This document shows positions 33,031-41,191 of a stretch of 41,297 nucleotides of DNA, piece after piece (within the stretch, counting starts at the first letter, position 1; every line of letters begins with the position of its first letter). The position numbers and the translations under genes are program-made. Location: contig JAJSAC010000043.1 in the NCBI GenBank assembly GCA_024274915.1, positions 1 through 41,297 on the forward strand. Direction: 5' to 3'. The notes beneath the pieces are model-generated. The model did no database searches. It saw nothing but the letters and a program-made list of their open reading frames with translations, and had not been told where the DNA came from. Source of the DNA: Thermodesulfobacteriota bacterium. Its GTDB lineage: Bacteria > Thermosulfidibacterota > Thermosulfidibacteria > Thermosulfidibacterales > B14-G1.

Positions 33031-34323
33031 ATGAAAATCGCTAACTACCCAAAGGGTACCAGTGCCAGTTTATGGCGTCTCGTATCAATAGGAACTTCTC
33101 CTCGCTCAGTTCACCTTCTAGGAGAACCCTTTTTTCTTCTACTAGGATCAAGACATTCAGAAGGAAGCATTAATGACTTCAAACTGTATAGTTCCGAAAC
33201 AAAAAAAATCCTTATAGTTCGCCTTGATGAGATCGGGGACATAGTACTCACTATTCCGTTCATTCGAGAGTTAAGGAGAAATCTACCAGATGCCTGGATT
33301 ACCCTGATTGTCAAGCCAGAGGTCTATAACCTGGTAGAACTTTGCCCCTATGTTAATGATGTCCAGATATTCGACAAGAACGTACCCAGATCCCGCCCCG
33401 AAACTGTACAATTGCACCGCCATGTCAGGGCCATACGACTCGCCAGCAAATATCTATGGTCGAAAAAATTTGATCTAGCCATAGTTCCAAGATGGGATGC
33501 AGATTATTATCACGCTACTTTCTTATCCTATTTCAGCGGAGCACCGTGGAGGGTCGGTTACTCAGAGACAGTCATAGCACATAAAAAAGAAATCAACAAA
33601 GATTACGATTCACTGCTCACCCACGCCATCAAAGATGGCACTTTAAAGCACGAGGTAGAACACAACCTAGACGTGATTCGCTTTCTAGGAGGCCAAGTCC
33701 TAGATGACAGGCTGGAACTTTGGCTAAGCGAAGGAGACATGGCCTTCGCCAAGGATCTTTTAAGGGGTCATGGAGCAAAGTCCAACGACCTGCTGATTGC
33801 TTTTGCCCCGGGAGCTGGGGCTGGCAAACGCATGTGGCCCATTAATCGCTTCGCCCAATTGGGTTCATGGCTACAAAATGCCTATAGAGCCAGAATCTTG
33901 ATCATTGGAGGACCTGGAGAAGAAGCTTTAGGCCATGAACTTAAGCAATTACTGGGTTCTAACGCGGTTAATACTGCAGATCAGACCACGCTCCGTGAAG
34001 CAGCCGCCCTTTTAAGCCACTGCCAGCTATTCATTGGCAACGATGCTGGACCCATGCACATGGCAGCAGCTGTTAACATGCCCATAATAGAAATATCCTG
34101 CCATCCCCGGACAGGCTCCCCCTACAGCGCTAACTCACCTAAAAGATTCGGACCGTGGAAGACAATCTCTACAATACTACAGCCCGATTTCCCACAACCG
34201 CCATGCACCGATGAATGCATAGCCGACCATCCTCATTGTATCCTTGGGGTTACCGTAGAAAGGGTTAAGAGAGCTGCAGAAAAACACCTAAAATCCACAA
34301 TAACTAAAGAAAATCCGACCTAA
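33031..34323 (+). CDS. glycosyltransferase family 9
   Basis: 430 residues. The first 55 or so residues before KKILIVRLDEIGDIVLTIPF are extra to the usual GT9 start. C-terminal nucleotide-sugar domain: IAFAPGAGAGKRMWPINRFA, ILIIGGPGEEALGHEL and FIGNDAGPMHMAAAVNMPI. It ends CTDECIADHPHCILGV, the cysteine-containing tail typical of GT9. The last three codons and stop run into a fragment of a GT4 gene (34320-34391), so the native C-terminus may have been trimmed by recombination. Confidence 0.88.
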   Translation: MKIANYPKGTSASLWRLVSIGTSPRSVHLLGEPFFLLLGSRHSEGSINDFKLYSSETKKILIVRLDEIGDIVLTIPFIRELRRNLPDAWITLIVKPEVYNLVELCPYVNDVQIFDKNVPRSRPETVQLHRHVRAIRLASKYLWSKKFDLAIVPRWDADYYHATFLSYFSGAPWRVGYSETVIAHKKEINKDYDSLLTHAIKDGTLKHEVEHNLDVIRFLGGQVLDDRLELWLSEGDMAFAKDLLRGHGAKSNDLLIAFAPGAGAGKRMWPINRFAQLGSWLQNAYRARILIIGGPGEEALGHELKQLLGSNAVNTADQTTLREAAALLSHCQLFIGNDAGPMHMAAAVNMPIIEISCHPRTGSPYSANSPKRFGPWKTISTILQPDFPQPPCTDECIADHPHCILGVTVERVKRAAEKHLKSTITKENPT

Positions 34324-34391
34324 ACCGCATGGTGGACGATTACCTGAAGTGGTATGAAGAAATACTGGAAAAGGAGAAGAAAACTGAATAG
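34320..34391 (+). pseudogene. 3' fragment of a family 4 glycosyltransferase gene
   Basis: 24 codons in a frame different from the GT9 gene, reading LNRMVDDYLKWYEEILEKEK to a stop. They match the C-terminus of the GT4 at 39672-41054 almost residue for residue (LNRMVDDYLKWYEEILEREN). The start of the match coincides with the GT9 stop codon, marking a recombination junction. Confidence 0.85.
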
Positions 34392-34400
34392 GCGGGGGAG

Positions 34401-34838
34401 ATGCTAATCTACCTTGACGTGTGTTGCCTGAACAGGCCCTTCGACAACCAAACTCAGGAACGCATTCGCTTGGAGGCCGAGGCTGTACTGCTCATTCTGG
34501 AACGCTGTGAAGTGGGAACATGGCGACTTCTTGGTAGTGAAGCTATAGATTATGAAATCTCCCAAATCCCTAATATGTATCGCCGGCATAAGGTTTTCTA
34601 TTTGGCCTCTATAGCCAAAACCAAACAACCTGTAACCAGGCTAGTCCAAGCTTGAGCTGGAGAACTTGAGCTTCTCGGATTCAAAGCCCTTGACGCCCTG
34701 CATATTGCCTGTGCGGAAATGGGAAGTGCAGACGCACTGCTCACCACCGATGACCGAATGCTGGCCAAGGCCAAGAAACTTCACAACAGCTTGCGGATAA
34801 AAGTTGAAAACCCTATTCTAACCCTATTCTATGGTTAA
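34401..34838 (+). pseudogene. PIN-domain (VapC-like) ribonuclease gene with an in-frame TGA
   Basis: Starts MLIYLDVCCLNRPFDNQT (the first PIN aspartate is D6) and stops at TGA 34653-34655. The same frame continues without shift for 61 codons: [20 protein letters not shown] and [17 protein letters not shown], supplying the later PIN acidic residues (D in ALDALH, DD in TTDDR), to a TAA at 34838. An arginine codon CGA turned TGA by one C-to-T change would explain this. As it stands the protein lacks half its active site. The small gene at 34854 is the probable partner. Confidence 0.85.
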
Positions 34839-34853
34839 TGGAGGTGGCAAAGG

Positions 34854-35078
34854 ATGATGTCTCCAAAGATAACGCCAGCCCAGATTAGAGAACGAGGCAT
34901 TGAGGCACTGGTAAAAGCCTTGGGACCTGTGGGTATGGCCCGTTTCCTACAACAGTTCGAGATGGGAAGCGGAGACTACACCCGAGAGCGAGAAGAGTGG
35001 CTCAAAGGATTGACCGTCCAAGAGGTGGCAGAAGAGATTGAGAGTTTGCGAAAGCATGAAGGAAGAAGTGTGGACTAG
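34854..35078 (+). CDS. small protein, probable antitoxin partner of the PIN gene
   Basis: 74 residues after a strong GGAGGTGGCAAAGG site. ITPAQIRERGIEALVKALGP, VGMARFLQQFEMGSGDYTRE and WLKGLTVQEVAEEIESL form a helical protein of a type I recall beside PIN genes, though it is not a classical VapB. It is 15 bases after the broken PIN gene. If it is an antitoxin it now has no functional toxin to hold. The role is inference from context. Confidence 0.6.
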   Translation: MMSPKITPAQIRERGIEALVKALGPVGMARFLQQFEMGSGDYTREREEWLKGLTVQEVAEEIESLRKHEGRSVD

Positions 35079-35165
35079 GTACAAGCCAGTGAAACGGTCC
35101 TAACCAACAAATGGAAGTCACCTTTGTATTTAGAGATTTAGAAAAAGAATGATTTTAAGCCCATC

Positions 35166-36086
35166 ATGCGCTGTCCAACCTTAAAAGAACTGCCCCCACC
35201 ACCGCCGGGTAAAACCGGCTGGCCATGGACCGAGGAGAGTCCCCAGCTCCCGGACACCATGCCCAACGGCTGTTCCTGGCCCAGGATTAGCATCGTCACT
35301 CCCAGCTACAACCAAGGAATCTTCCTGGAAAAAACCATTAGGTCTATCCTTCTACAAGGATACCCAAATTTAGAATACGTGGTCATTGATGGAGGCTCTA
35401 CAGATAACAGCATAAAAACTATAAAAAAATATGAACCTTGGATAACCCATTGGGAAAGTAAAAAAGATAAAGGCCAAGCCCACGCAATCAATAAAGGCTT
35501 CTCAAAAACAACGGGAACACTCATAAACTGGATAAACTCTGATGACTATCTACTACCCAATGCCCTCTATAAAATTGCCGTGACGTTCCTTCGAAATCAA
35601 GAATCTATAGCCTGGATAGGTGGATGTAGGAGAGAAACACCAAAGGGCAAAGTTTTATCTGTAGTAATACCAAAAGGCCTAGATTTGCCAGATTATTCTA
35701 GATGGGGCATTAAAACACACTTCTATCAGCCCTCATGTTTCTTTAGCTACACCGCCTTCAAAAAAGTGGGAGAACTAAATGAGAATCTACATTTCGCCAT
35801 GGATTTAGATCTATATCTCAGATTATCCAGACTAGGAGGATTTACCTGGTTCAGTGATATTATTTCTGCAGCCATAATACACGATAACGCAAAAACCCAA
35901 GCACAGCGCCTAAAAATGGATGCAGAAACAATAGCTGTACAGGTAAGCTATGGCTTCATAGAATCGGCAGAAGAAAGATTGCTAAACCTCACAAAGTGCC
36001 GCCGCAGCAACACTATTATAGAAAAAATAAAGAGACGAATGCCAAGACCCACAAGAGCAAAGATGCTCAGAAAAGAAGAGGAATAA
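35166..36086 (+). CDS. family 2 glycosyltransferase with conserved N-terminal extension
   Basis: 306 residues. An N-terminal extension (MRCPTLKELPPPPPGKTGWP then WTEESPQLPDTMPNG) precedes the GT2 domain: WPRISIVTPSYNQGIFLEKT, YVVIDGGSTDNSIKTI, and the DxD-like WINSDDYLLPNAL near residue 122. QPSCFFSYTAFKKVGELNEN is the usual acceptor-side region. The same 5' end recurs as fragments at 28186 and 41036. Transfers an unknown sugar in the local polysaccharide. Confidence 0.9.
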   Translation: MRCPTLKELPPPPPGKTGWPWTEESPQLPDTMPNGCSWPRISIVTPSYNQGIFLEKTIRSILLQGYPNLEYVVIDGGSTDNSIKTIKKYEPWITHWESKKDKGQAHAINKGFSKTTGTLINWINSDDYLLPNALYKIAVTFLRNQESIAWIGGCRRETPKGKVLSVVIPKGLDLPDYSRWGIKTHFYQPSCFFSYTAFKKVGELNENLHFAMDLDLYLRLSRLGGFTWFSDIISAAIIHDNAKTQAQRLKMDAETIAVQVSYGFIESAEERLLNLTKCRRSNTIIEKIKRRMPRPTRAKMLRKEEE

Positions 36087-36089
36087 AAT

Positions 36090-37148
36090 ATGAAATGCGC
36101 CATAATTGAATACAATGATTACCATCAAGAGACCATCTCTACATTAGTATATATACTAAACAAAATAGGGATAGAAGTAGACATATACATTTCTCGAAAG
36201 AGCATGAAAAAAAACTCTCTAATTTACTGTAGCGGGCTAAACTACCGAATAATAAACTCTATTAGACACAGATTCGGAATTTTAGAGAGCACTAAAAAAC
36301 TAAAAGACTACGAATTTATAATAGTAAATAGCATCGAACCCAAAAACATCTTAACAAAGACAAACAAATTAAAAATGCCATTAATAGCAGTTATTCATAA
36401 CGGGGACTTAGTTGGCCAAGACCCAGATTACAAAAATTTTTTTATCGAGGAGAAAAACCGCAAAGGCATAACACTTTCTAAATTCGTATCGGAGTATATA
36501 CATTTGTCTTCTGGAATAGAAACACGATGGATTTCACCTGTCTTCCTAGGACATATGCCATACAAACCAAAAATTAGGACTACGTTATGCGTACAAGGTA
36601 ACATAGAATTTACCAGAAGGAACTACTACTCATTGATAGAAGCGGTGAATCTCTTAGCAGCTGAAGGGATAAAAGAGCTATCTATATTATTTGTTGGAAA
36701 CAACAAAACACCTGATGGCAAGAAACTAAAAAAAGAAATAATCTCTAGGAGCCTATCGGCCTTCTTTAGATTTAGTGATTCCAATATACCTTACAAGGTT
36801 TTCTTCGATATATTATCCGAAAGTAGCTTCATATTACCACTTATAGACAAATCATTTCCCAATCATAAAGCCTATTTTTCTCACAAAATAACATCCTCTA
36901 TTTCAATATCTATAGGATTAGCTATAATCCCTATAATACATAAAGAGTTAGCATTTTTATATAATATAGAAAAAGCATCTTACCTATACCAAGATGGCGA
37001 ACTGAGTGGTGTAATAAAGAAAGCAATTAGTGATAGCGAAAAATCTGTGGAACAAAAGCGACTTCGACTCATAGAAATGAGGAAAGCTTTACTAGATTCA
37101 TCCATTAAAAACTTATACGTAACTCTGCAAGAGCTTGATGTCATTTAA
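36090..37148 (+). CDS. probable GT-B fold glycosyltransferase
   Basis: 352 residues in very AT-rich sequence. It opens MKCAIIEYNDYHQETISTLV, a Rossmann-like start, has PLIAVIHNGDLVG and GITLSKFVSEYIHL in the N-domain and a LSILFVGNNKTPDGKKLKKE strand-turn-helix in the C-domain, like GT4-type enzymes; the later part (YFSHKITSSISISIGLAIIP) replaces the usual E-x7-E donor site and is not conserved in a way I recognise. It follows the GT2 gene by three bases. The family call rests on fold-like pattern only. Confidence 0.6.
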   Translation: MKCAIIEYNDYHQETISTLVYILNKIGIEVDIYISRKSMKKNSLIYCSGLNYRIINSIRHRFGILESTKKLKDYEFIIVNSIEPKNILTKTNKLKMPLIAVIHNGDLVGQDPDYKNFFIEEKNRKGITLSKFVSEYIHLSSGIETRWISPVFLGHMPYKPKIRTTLCVQGNIEFTRRNYYSLIEAVNLLAAEGIKELSILFVGNNKTPDGKKLKKEIISRSLSAFFRFSDSNIPYKVFFDILSESSFILPLIDKSFPNHKAYFSHKITSSISISIGLAIIPIIHKELAFLYNIEKASYLYQDGELSGVIKKAISDSEKSVEQKRLRLIEMRKALLDSSIKNLYVTLQELDVI

Positions 37149-37195
37149 TATAATAGAACATGAGAGGCCTATACCTAACTTAAAGAATTGTTACA

Positions 37196-37456
37196 ATGAG
37201 CCCTTCACCACAAATTTCTTTAGGTATTTTAGTCCTAAATAACGGACCTTCTGTCCGTCATAATCCGAGAACTCTGCATACCCTCGCTCACAATTGTAGT
37301 AGAAGAATCTACACCTGGAGTTGCCTCCAAGGTGATGAAAAAGGACACTCCACCGATGGTACCCTGGAAACCCTTAAAAGGTTCAAGGCAGAGGAGGCAT
37401 TTAGGATGACACCCAGGAACATTTTGACCGAAACCAGCAGATGGAAGTATATTTAG
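37196..37456 (+). pseudogene. truncated, frameshifted copy of a GT2-like gene
   Basis: The start (ISLGILVLNNGPSVRHNPRT) matches the GT at 38642 (FGIIVLNGEPFARYNLKA). Between about 37292 and 37333 the matching residues (IVVEESTPGVAS) are in another frame, then the first frame matches again from DEKGHSTDGTLETL. Two compensating shifts are implied. After FKAEE the similarity ends and the frame stops. About 38 bases around the DEKGHSTDG segment are identical in both copies, which is higher than in the flanks. Confidence 0.75.
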
Positions 37457-37506
37457 ATTTGAGTAATGCCGAAGAGTTGACTGGTAAATAGATAGTAGGA
37501 GCTTCT

Positions 37507-37743
37507 ATGAATCGTAAGATCTCACCAGAAATGCTTCAGGAAGTTGTACGGATGTCAGCGGAAGGACTTCAACTAGAGCAAATTATCCTCTTTGGTTCTA
37601 ACGCTTGTAGACAACCGATCCAGACGAGCGACCTTGATCTGATGATTATTGTGTCAGGCTTCTCAGAGCCTGATCACCGCCGAGAGCAAAAGGCCTATGC
37701 GTGCGTAAGTGCTATAGAGATTCCGAAAGACTACTGGTATTGA
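37507..37743 (+). pseudogene. truncated minimal nucleotidyltransferase
   Basis: 78 residues. The motif FGSNACRQPIQTSDLDLMII (GS-x9-DxD) is intact, but the protein ends after AIEIPKDYWY, before the third catalytic aspartate expected about 15 residues on. A following frame (GIEALEIRETARVSTSL) may be the shifted remainder. It is followed at 37822 by what looks like a HEPN remnant, so this is a third decayed nucleotidyltransferase/HEPN pair. Confidence 0.65.
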
Positions 37744-37821
37744 AGCGCTAGAAATTCGAGAAACAGCACGTGTGAGCACCTCCTTACCGTGACACGCCAA
37801 AGAAAAGTAGAAGGATCTTAT

Positions 37822-37894
37822 ATGATCGACAGAAATCCAGAAATGGCTGCTAAAAAGCCAGTGTGACCTTGGCTTTTCTCACAGATTGATGTAA
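37822..37894 (+). pseudogene. probable HEPN gene remnant
   Basis: Begins MIDRNPE and, after a one-base shift, continues WLLKSQCDLGFSHRLM to a stop. This matches the first helix of HEPN partner proteins (pattern xxWLxKSxxDLxxSHxL). Only about 24 codons are left. The short gap to 37947 shows nothing else. Confidence 0.5.
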
Positions 37895-37946
37895 TATATT
37901 TAGCCTCATAAAACGCAAATCAAAACAAATCTTACAAAACTTCACT

Positions 37947-38645
37947 ATGCTTCCAGACGCTAAAACCACGGCCAATAAACTATTAGCTAGTCTAACGTAT
38001 CTATTTACAAGAATGCAAAATATACCCAAGGAAAGACTTGGCTCATCTTACGGAGGATGGACAATTTGTCCGATCAACATTACCAAAGACAGCATCATCT
38101 ATTCATTAGGAATAGGAGAAGACATAACCTTTGACCTTGAAATCATAGAAAAACATGGATGTAAAGTATTCGCTTTTGATCCAACTCCTCGCTCAATAGA
38201 ATGGCTCAAAAAGCAGAATATTCCCACACAAATGAGATGGTTCGAGGTAGGCATTGCTGACTATGATGGAGAAGCCGACTTTTTCCCACCAGAAAATCCA
38301 AACCACATATCCCACACTATTCTTAAAAGACCTAAAACAAGGGAAAAGGCCATAAAAATCAAAGTCAAAAGATTACAGACTATCATGAAGGAATTGGGCC
38401 ATAATCAGATAGATATCTTAAAGATGGATATAGAGGGAGCCGAATATAGCGTTATTAATAACATAATATCAGAGGGCATTTTCCCCAATCAGATTGCAGT
38501 AGAATTTCACCATTTCTTCAAGGATATTCCTATATGGCACACATTCAAAGCGGTGCTCTCTCTAGTGAAAAGCGGCTATAGAATATTCCACGTTTCAGAA
38601 AGCGGTTACGAATACTCATTTATCCTGAATAATTATATCCCATGA
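37947..38645 (+). CDS. FkbM-family methyltransferase
   Basis: 232 residues. IIYSLGIGEDITFDLEIIEK stands for the SAM motif I, KVFAFDPTPRSIEWLKKQ for motif II, and QIDILKMDIEGAEYSVINNI is the FkbM signature. Enzymes of this family O-methylate sugars. Overlaps the next gene by four bases. AT-rich like its upstream neighbours. Confidence 0.88.
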   Translation: MLPDAKTTANKLLASLTYLFTRMQNIPKERLGSSYGGWTICPINITKDSIIYSLGIGEDITFDLEIIEKHGCKVFAFDPTPRSIEWLKKQNIPTQMRWFEVGIADYDGEADFFPPENPNHISHTILKRPKTREKAIKIKVKRLQTIMKELGHNQIDILKMDIEGAEYSVINNIISEGIFPNQIAVEFHHFFKDIPIWHTFKAVLSLVKSGYRIFHVSESGYEYSFILNNYIP

Positions 38646-39679
38646 ACATACCTAAAACTTCCTTCGGCATTATTGTCCTCAACGGAGAGCCTTTCGCGCG
38701 TTACAATTTGAAGGCTTTGTATCCCTTTGCCCATCAGATAATAGTGGTGGAAGGAGCAGTACCCGGAGCTGCTTCCATAGCCGATGAAAAAGGACACTCC
38801 ACCGATGGTACCCTGGAAACCTTGATAAGATTCAAAGAGGAGGAAGACCCTGAAGACAAACTCATCATTGTCACCGCCGAGGATGAGGGGTATCCCGATG
38901 GCTTCTGGCCGGGAGAAAAGGACGAGCAAAGCCAAGCCTACGCCAAAAGAGCCACTGGGGAATATTTGTGGCAGGTGGACATTGACGAATTCTACAAGCC
39001 AGAAGACATGGAAACGCTTCTAAAGATGCTGAAAGAAGATCCATCCATCACCGCCGTCTCTTTTCCCATGCTCACTTTTTGGGGAAGTCCAGATTACATC
39101 GCCGATGGCTGGTACCTGAGAAGGGGAGCAAGAATCTATCACAGAGTATTCAAATGGGGTCCTGGTTACCGATACGTAACCCATCGGCCTCCCACGGTGC
39201 ACGACCCAGATGGCAGAGACTTGCGGTCCATAAAATGGATCAAAGGAAAGGACCTGGAGAAAAAAGGAATATACCTATACCACTACTCCCTGCTGTTCCC
39301 CAGGCAAGTACTGGATAAGTGCACATACTATCTTCATGCAGACTGGGCAAAACGCCACAGGGCCATATCGTGGGCCAGAGAATGCTTTTTATCACTGAAA
39401 AACCCCTTTCGGGTGCATAATGTTTACGATTATCCCAGTTGGCTGGAAAGGTTCGAAGGCACCCACCCTCCCCAAGTAATGGCAATGATGAAAGACATAA
39501 AAGAGGGAAGACTGAAAATTGAGATGAGGCCCACCCAGGATATAGAAAACCTCTTGCAATCCAGCAGCTACGCTGCCAAACGCACTCTCCTCAGGATCGG
39601 CAGTTACGTGGACAAGGGTATATTCCAGGTACGAGACATGACAAAAAGGGCTTTGGGTAAGGTGGTGAAACTTGCGTAG
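38642..39679 (+). CDS. glycosyltransferase (family 2-like)
   Basis: 345 residues. FGIIVLNGEPFARYNLKALY, then IVVEGAVPGAAS and GHSTDGTLETL, with the DxD motif in YLWQVDIDEFYKPEDM near residue 117, as in GT-A enzymes that act on surface glycans. YHYSLLFPRQVLDKCTYY follows in the acceptor half. It overlaps both the FkbM gene and the GT4 gene, so these three form one coupled unit. A broken paralogue lies at 37196. Confidence 0.85.
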   Translation: MNIPKTSFGIIVLNGEPFARYNLKALYPFAHQIIVVEGAVPGAASIADEKGHSTDGTLETLIRFKEEEDPEDKLIIVTAEDEGYPDGFWPGEKDEQSQAYAKRATGEYLWQVDIDEFYKPEDMETLLKMLKEDPSITAVSFPMLTFWGSPDYIADGWYLRRGARIYHRVFKWGPGYRYVTHRPPTVHDPDGRDLRSIKWIKGKDLEKKGIYLYHYSLLFPRQVLDKCTYYLHADWAKRHRAISWARECFLSLKNPFRVHNVYDYPSWLERFEGTHPPQVMAMMKDIKEGRLKIEMRPTQDIENLLQSSSYAAKRTLLRIGSYVDKGIFQVRDMTKRALGKVVKLA

Positions 39680-41054
39680 ACCCCTTAGTATTCTCCAAGT
39701 CAATTCTAGAGATCTGGGAGGTGGTGCCGAGAAGATAGCCTGGGAGTTGTTCCAGGCATACAGAAAACGAGGATTATCCTCTTGGCTAGCCGTAGGCCAT
39801 AAACAAGGCAACTCGCCCTACGTACTGTCCATACCCAACGACGAAAGCAGAGGGAGATGGGCCCACCTATGGTTCACCCTAGGTAATCTACTATCACCAG
39901 CGCTGGAAAGCATAGGACTCAACAGGCAAAAAGGCTGGATCCCCATGATAGGCCAGCCCAAGCGATCACTTGATATTCTTTTGGGCCGAGAAGACTTCCA
40001 TTTCCCTGGCACCTGGAAGCTCCTGGACCTGCTCCCCAAGCCCCCGGACATCCTCCACTGTCATAACCTCCACGGTGACTACTTTGACCTGAATGCCCTA
40101 CCCCGGCTAAGCCATATTGTCCCAACCGTTGTTACACTCCACGATGCGTGGTTATTAACAGGGTACTGCGCGTATTTTTTAGACTGTAACCGCTGGAAAA
40201 CTGGTTGTGAAGAATGCCCTTACTTAAAAGTATATCCTGAAATAAAGCGAGATGCCTCCTCTTATAATTGGAAAAGAAAACGGGATATTCTGGCTACATG
40301 TAAACTCTTCATAAGCACTCCAAGCCAGTGGCTTATGAAGAGAGTTGAACAATCCATTTTGTCTCCTTCTATCGTGGAAGGCCGCGTCATACCAAATGGA
40401 ATCGATCTGTCCATATTCAAGCCCACCAGCAAAAGCGAGGCTAAAAAAGCCTTAGGGCTGAAGCAAGAGACACCTGTGCTGCTCTTTGTTGGAAACAGGC
40501 TCAAGAAGAGTTTCTTCAAAGATTACCCCACAATAGAGCACACAATACGATATCTAGCCCAACAAGATCACTCCCAAGAGTTGCTACTACTTTGCGTTGG
40601 CGATGAAGGACCCGACGAAACCCTGGGAAAAGTGAGGATCTCTTATGCAGGGTATCAAAAAAAAGCGAAAAAAATCTCTTCATTCTATCAGGCAGCGGAC
40701 ATTTTCCTTCACGCTGCAAAAGTGGAAGCCGAGAACTTTCCCACCACCGTACTGGAAGCCATGGCCTGCGGGACGCCAGTAGTAGCTACAGCTGTAGGAG
40801 GCATACCCGAGCAAATAGAAGTTGGAAAAACAGGTCTCCTGGTGCCCCCAGGAGATCCCCAATCCATGGCCCAGGCCGTGGGTGCCCTTTTGTCCAATAC
40901 ACCTTTGCTGGAACAGTTTGGAAAGGCCGCAGCAGAAGAGGCCCAAAGAAGATTCAATCTAAACCGCATGGTAGATGACTACCTTAAGTGGTATGAGGAA
41001 ATTCTGGAAAGGGAAAACAAAAAACCGGAAAAATCATGCGCTGTCCAACCTTAA
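39672..41054 (+). CDS. family 4 glycosyltransferase
   Basis: 460 residues, started by TTG 39672 inside the end of the previous gene, after AAGGTGGTG. The N-domain begins LSILQVNSRDLGGGAEKIAW; HCHNLHGDYFDLNALPRL and VVTLHDAWLLTGYCAYFLD are typical of GT4. The C-domain has VIPNGIDLSIFKPTSKSEA, LLFVGNRLKKSFFKDYP and the donor site AEAENFPTT-like VEAENFPTTVLEAMACGTPV (E-x7-E), then GLLVPPGDPQSMAQAV. The last few codons (SCAVQP) and stop come from the inserted GT2 5'-end fragment, so the native C-terminus has been replaced. Confidence 0.93.
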   Translation: MRRPLSILQVNSRDLGGGAEKIAWELFQAYRKRGLSSWLAVGHKQGNSPYVLSIPNDESRGRWAHLWFTLGNLLSPALESIGLNRQKGWIPMIGQPKRSLDILLGREDFHFPGTWKLLDLLPKPPDILHCHNLHGDYFDLNALPRLSHIVPTVVTLHDAWLLTGYCAYFLDCNRWKTGCEECPYLKVYPEIKRDASSYNWKRKRDILATCKLFISTPSQWLMKRVEQSILSPSIVEGRVIPNGIDLSIFKPTSKSEAKKALGLKQETPVLLFVGNRLKKSFFKDYPTIEHTIRYLAQQDHSQELLLLCVGDEGPDETLGKVRISYAGYQKKAKKISSFYQAADIFLHAAKVEAENFPTTVLEAMACGTPVVATAVGGIPEQIEVGKTGLLVPPGDPQSMAQAVGALLSNTPLLEQFGKAAAEEAQRRFNLNRMVDDYLKWYEEILERENKKPEKSCAVQP

Positions 41055-41191
41055 AAGAACTGCCCCCACCACCGCCGGGTAAAACCGGCTGGCCCAGTGA
41101 ATTAGCAAACCAGTACAGCACTTCGTCAAGGTTTTACATAGACACCCCGAGTCTATCAGGGACCTTCCAAGGCGAATCTGATAAGCCATAG
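41036..41191 (+). pseudogene. 5' fragment of a family 2 glycosyltransferase gene
   Basis: The first 59 bases are identical to the start of the GT2 gene at 35166 (MRCPTLKELPPPPPGKTGWP), then similarity ends abruptly and an unrelated frame (SELANQYSTSSRFYIDTPSL) runs to a stop. It overlaps the GT4 3' end. The remaining 41192-41297 shows no gene. Confidence 0.8.

Noticed and set aside
34653-34655. TGA as a selenocysteine codon in the PIN gene
   Set aside because: PIN proteins use aspartates here, family members have arginine at such a position, and no selenocysteine hairpin is evident; a nonsense change is simpler.
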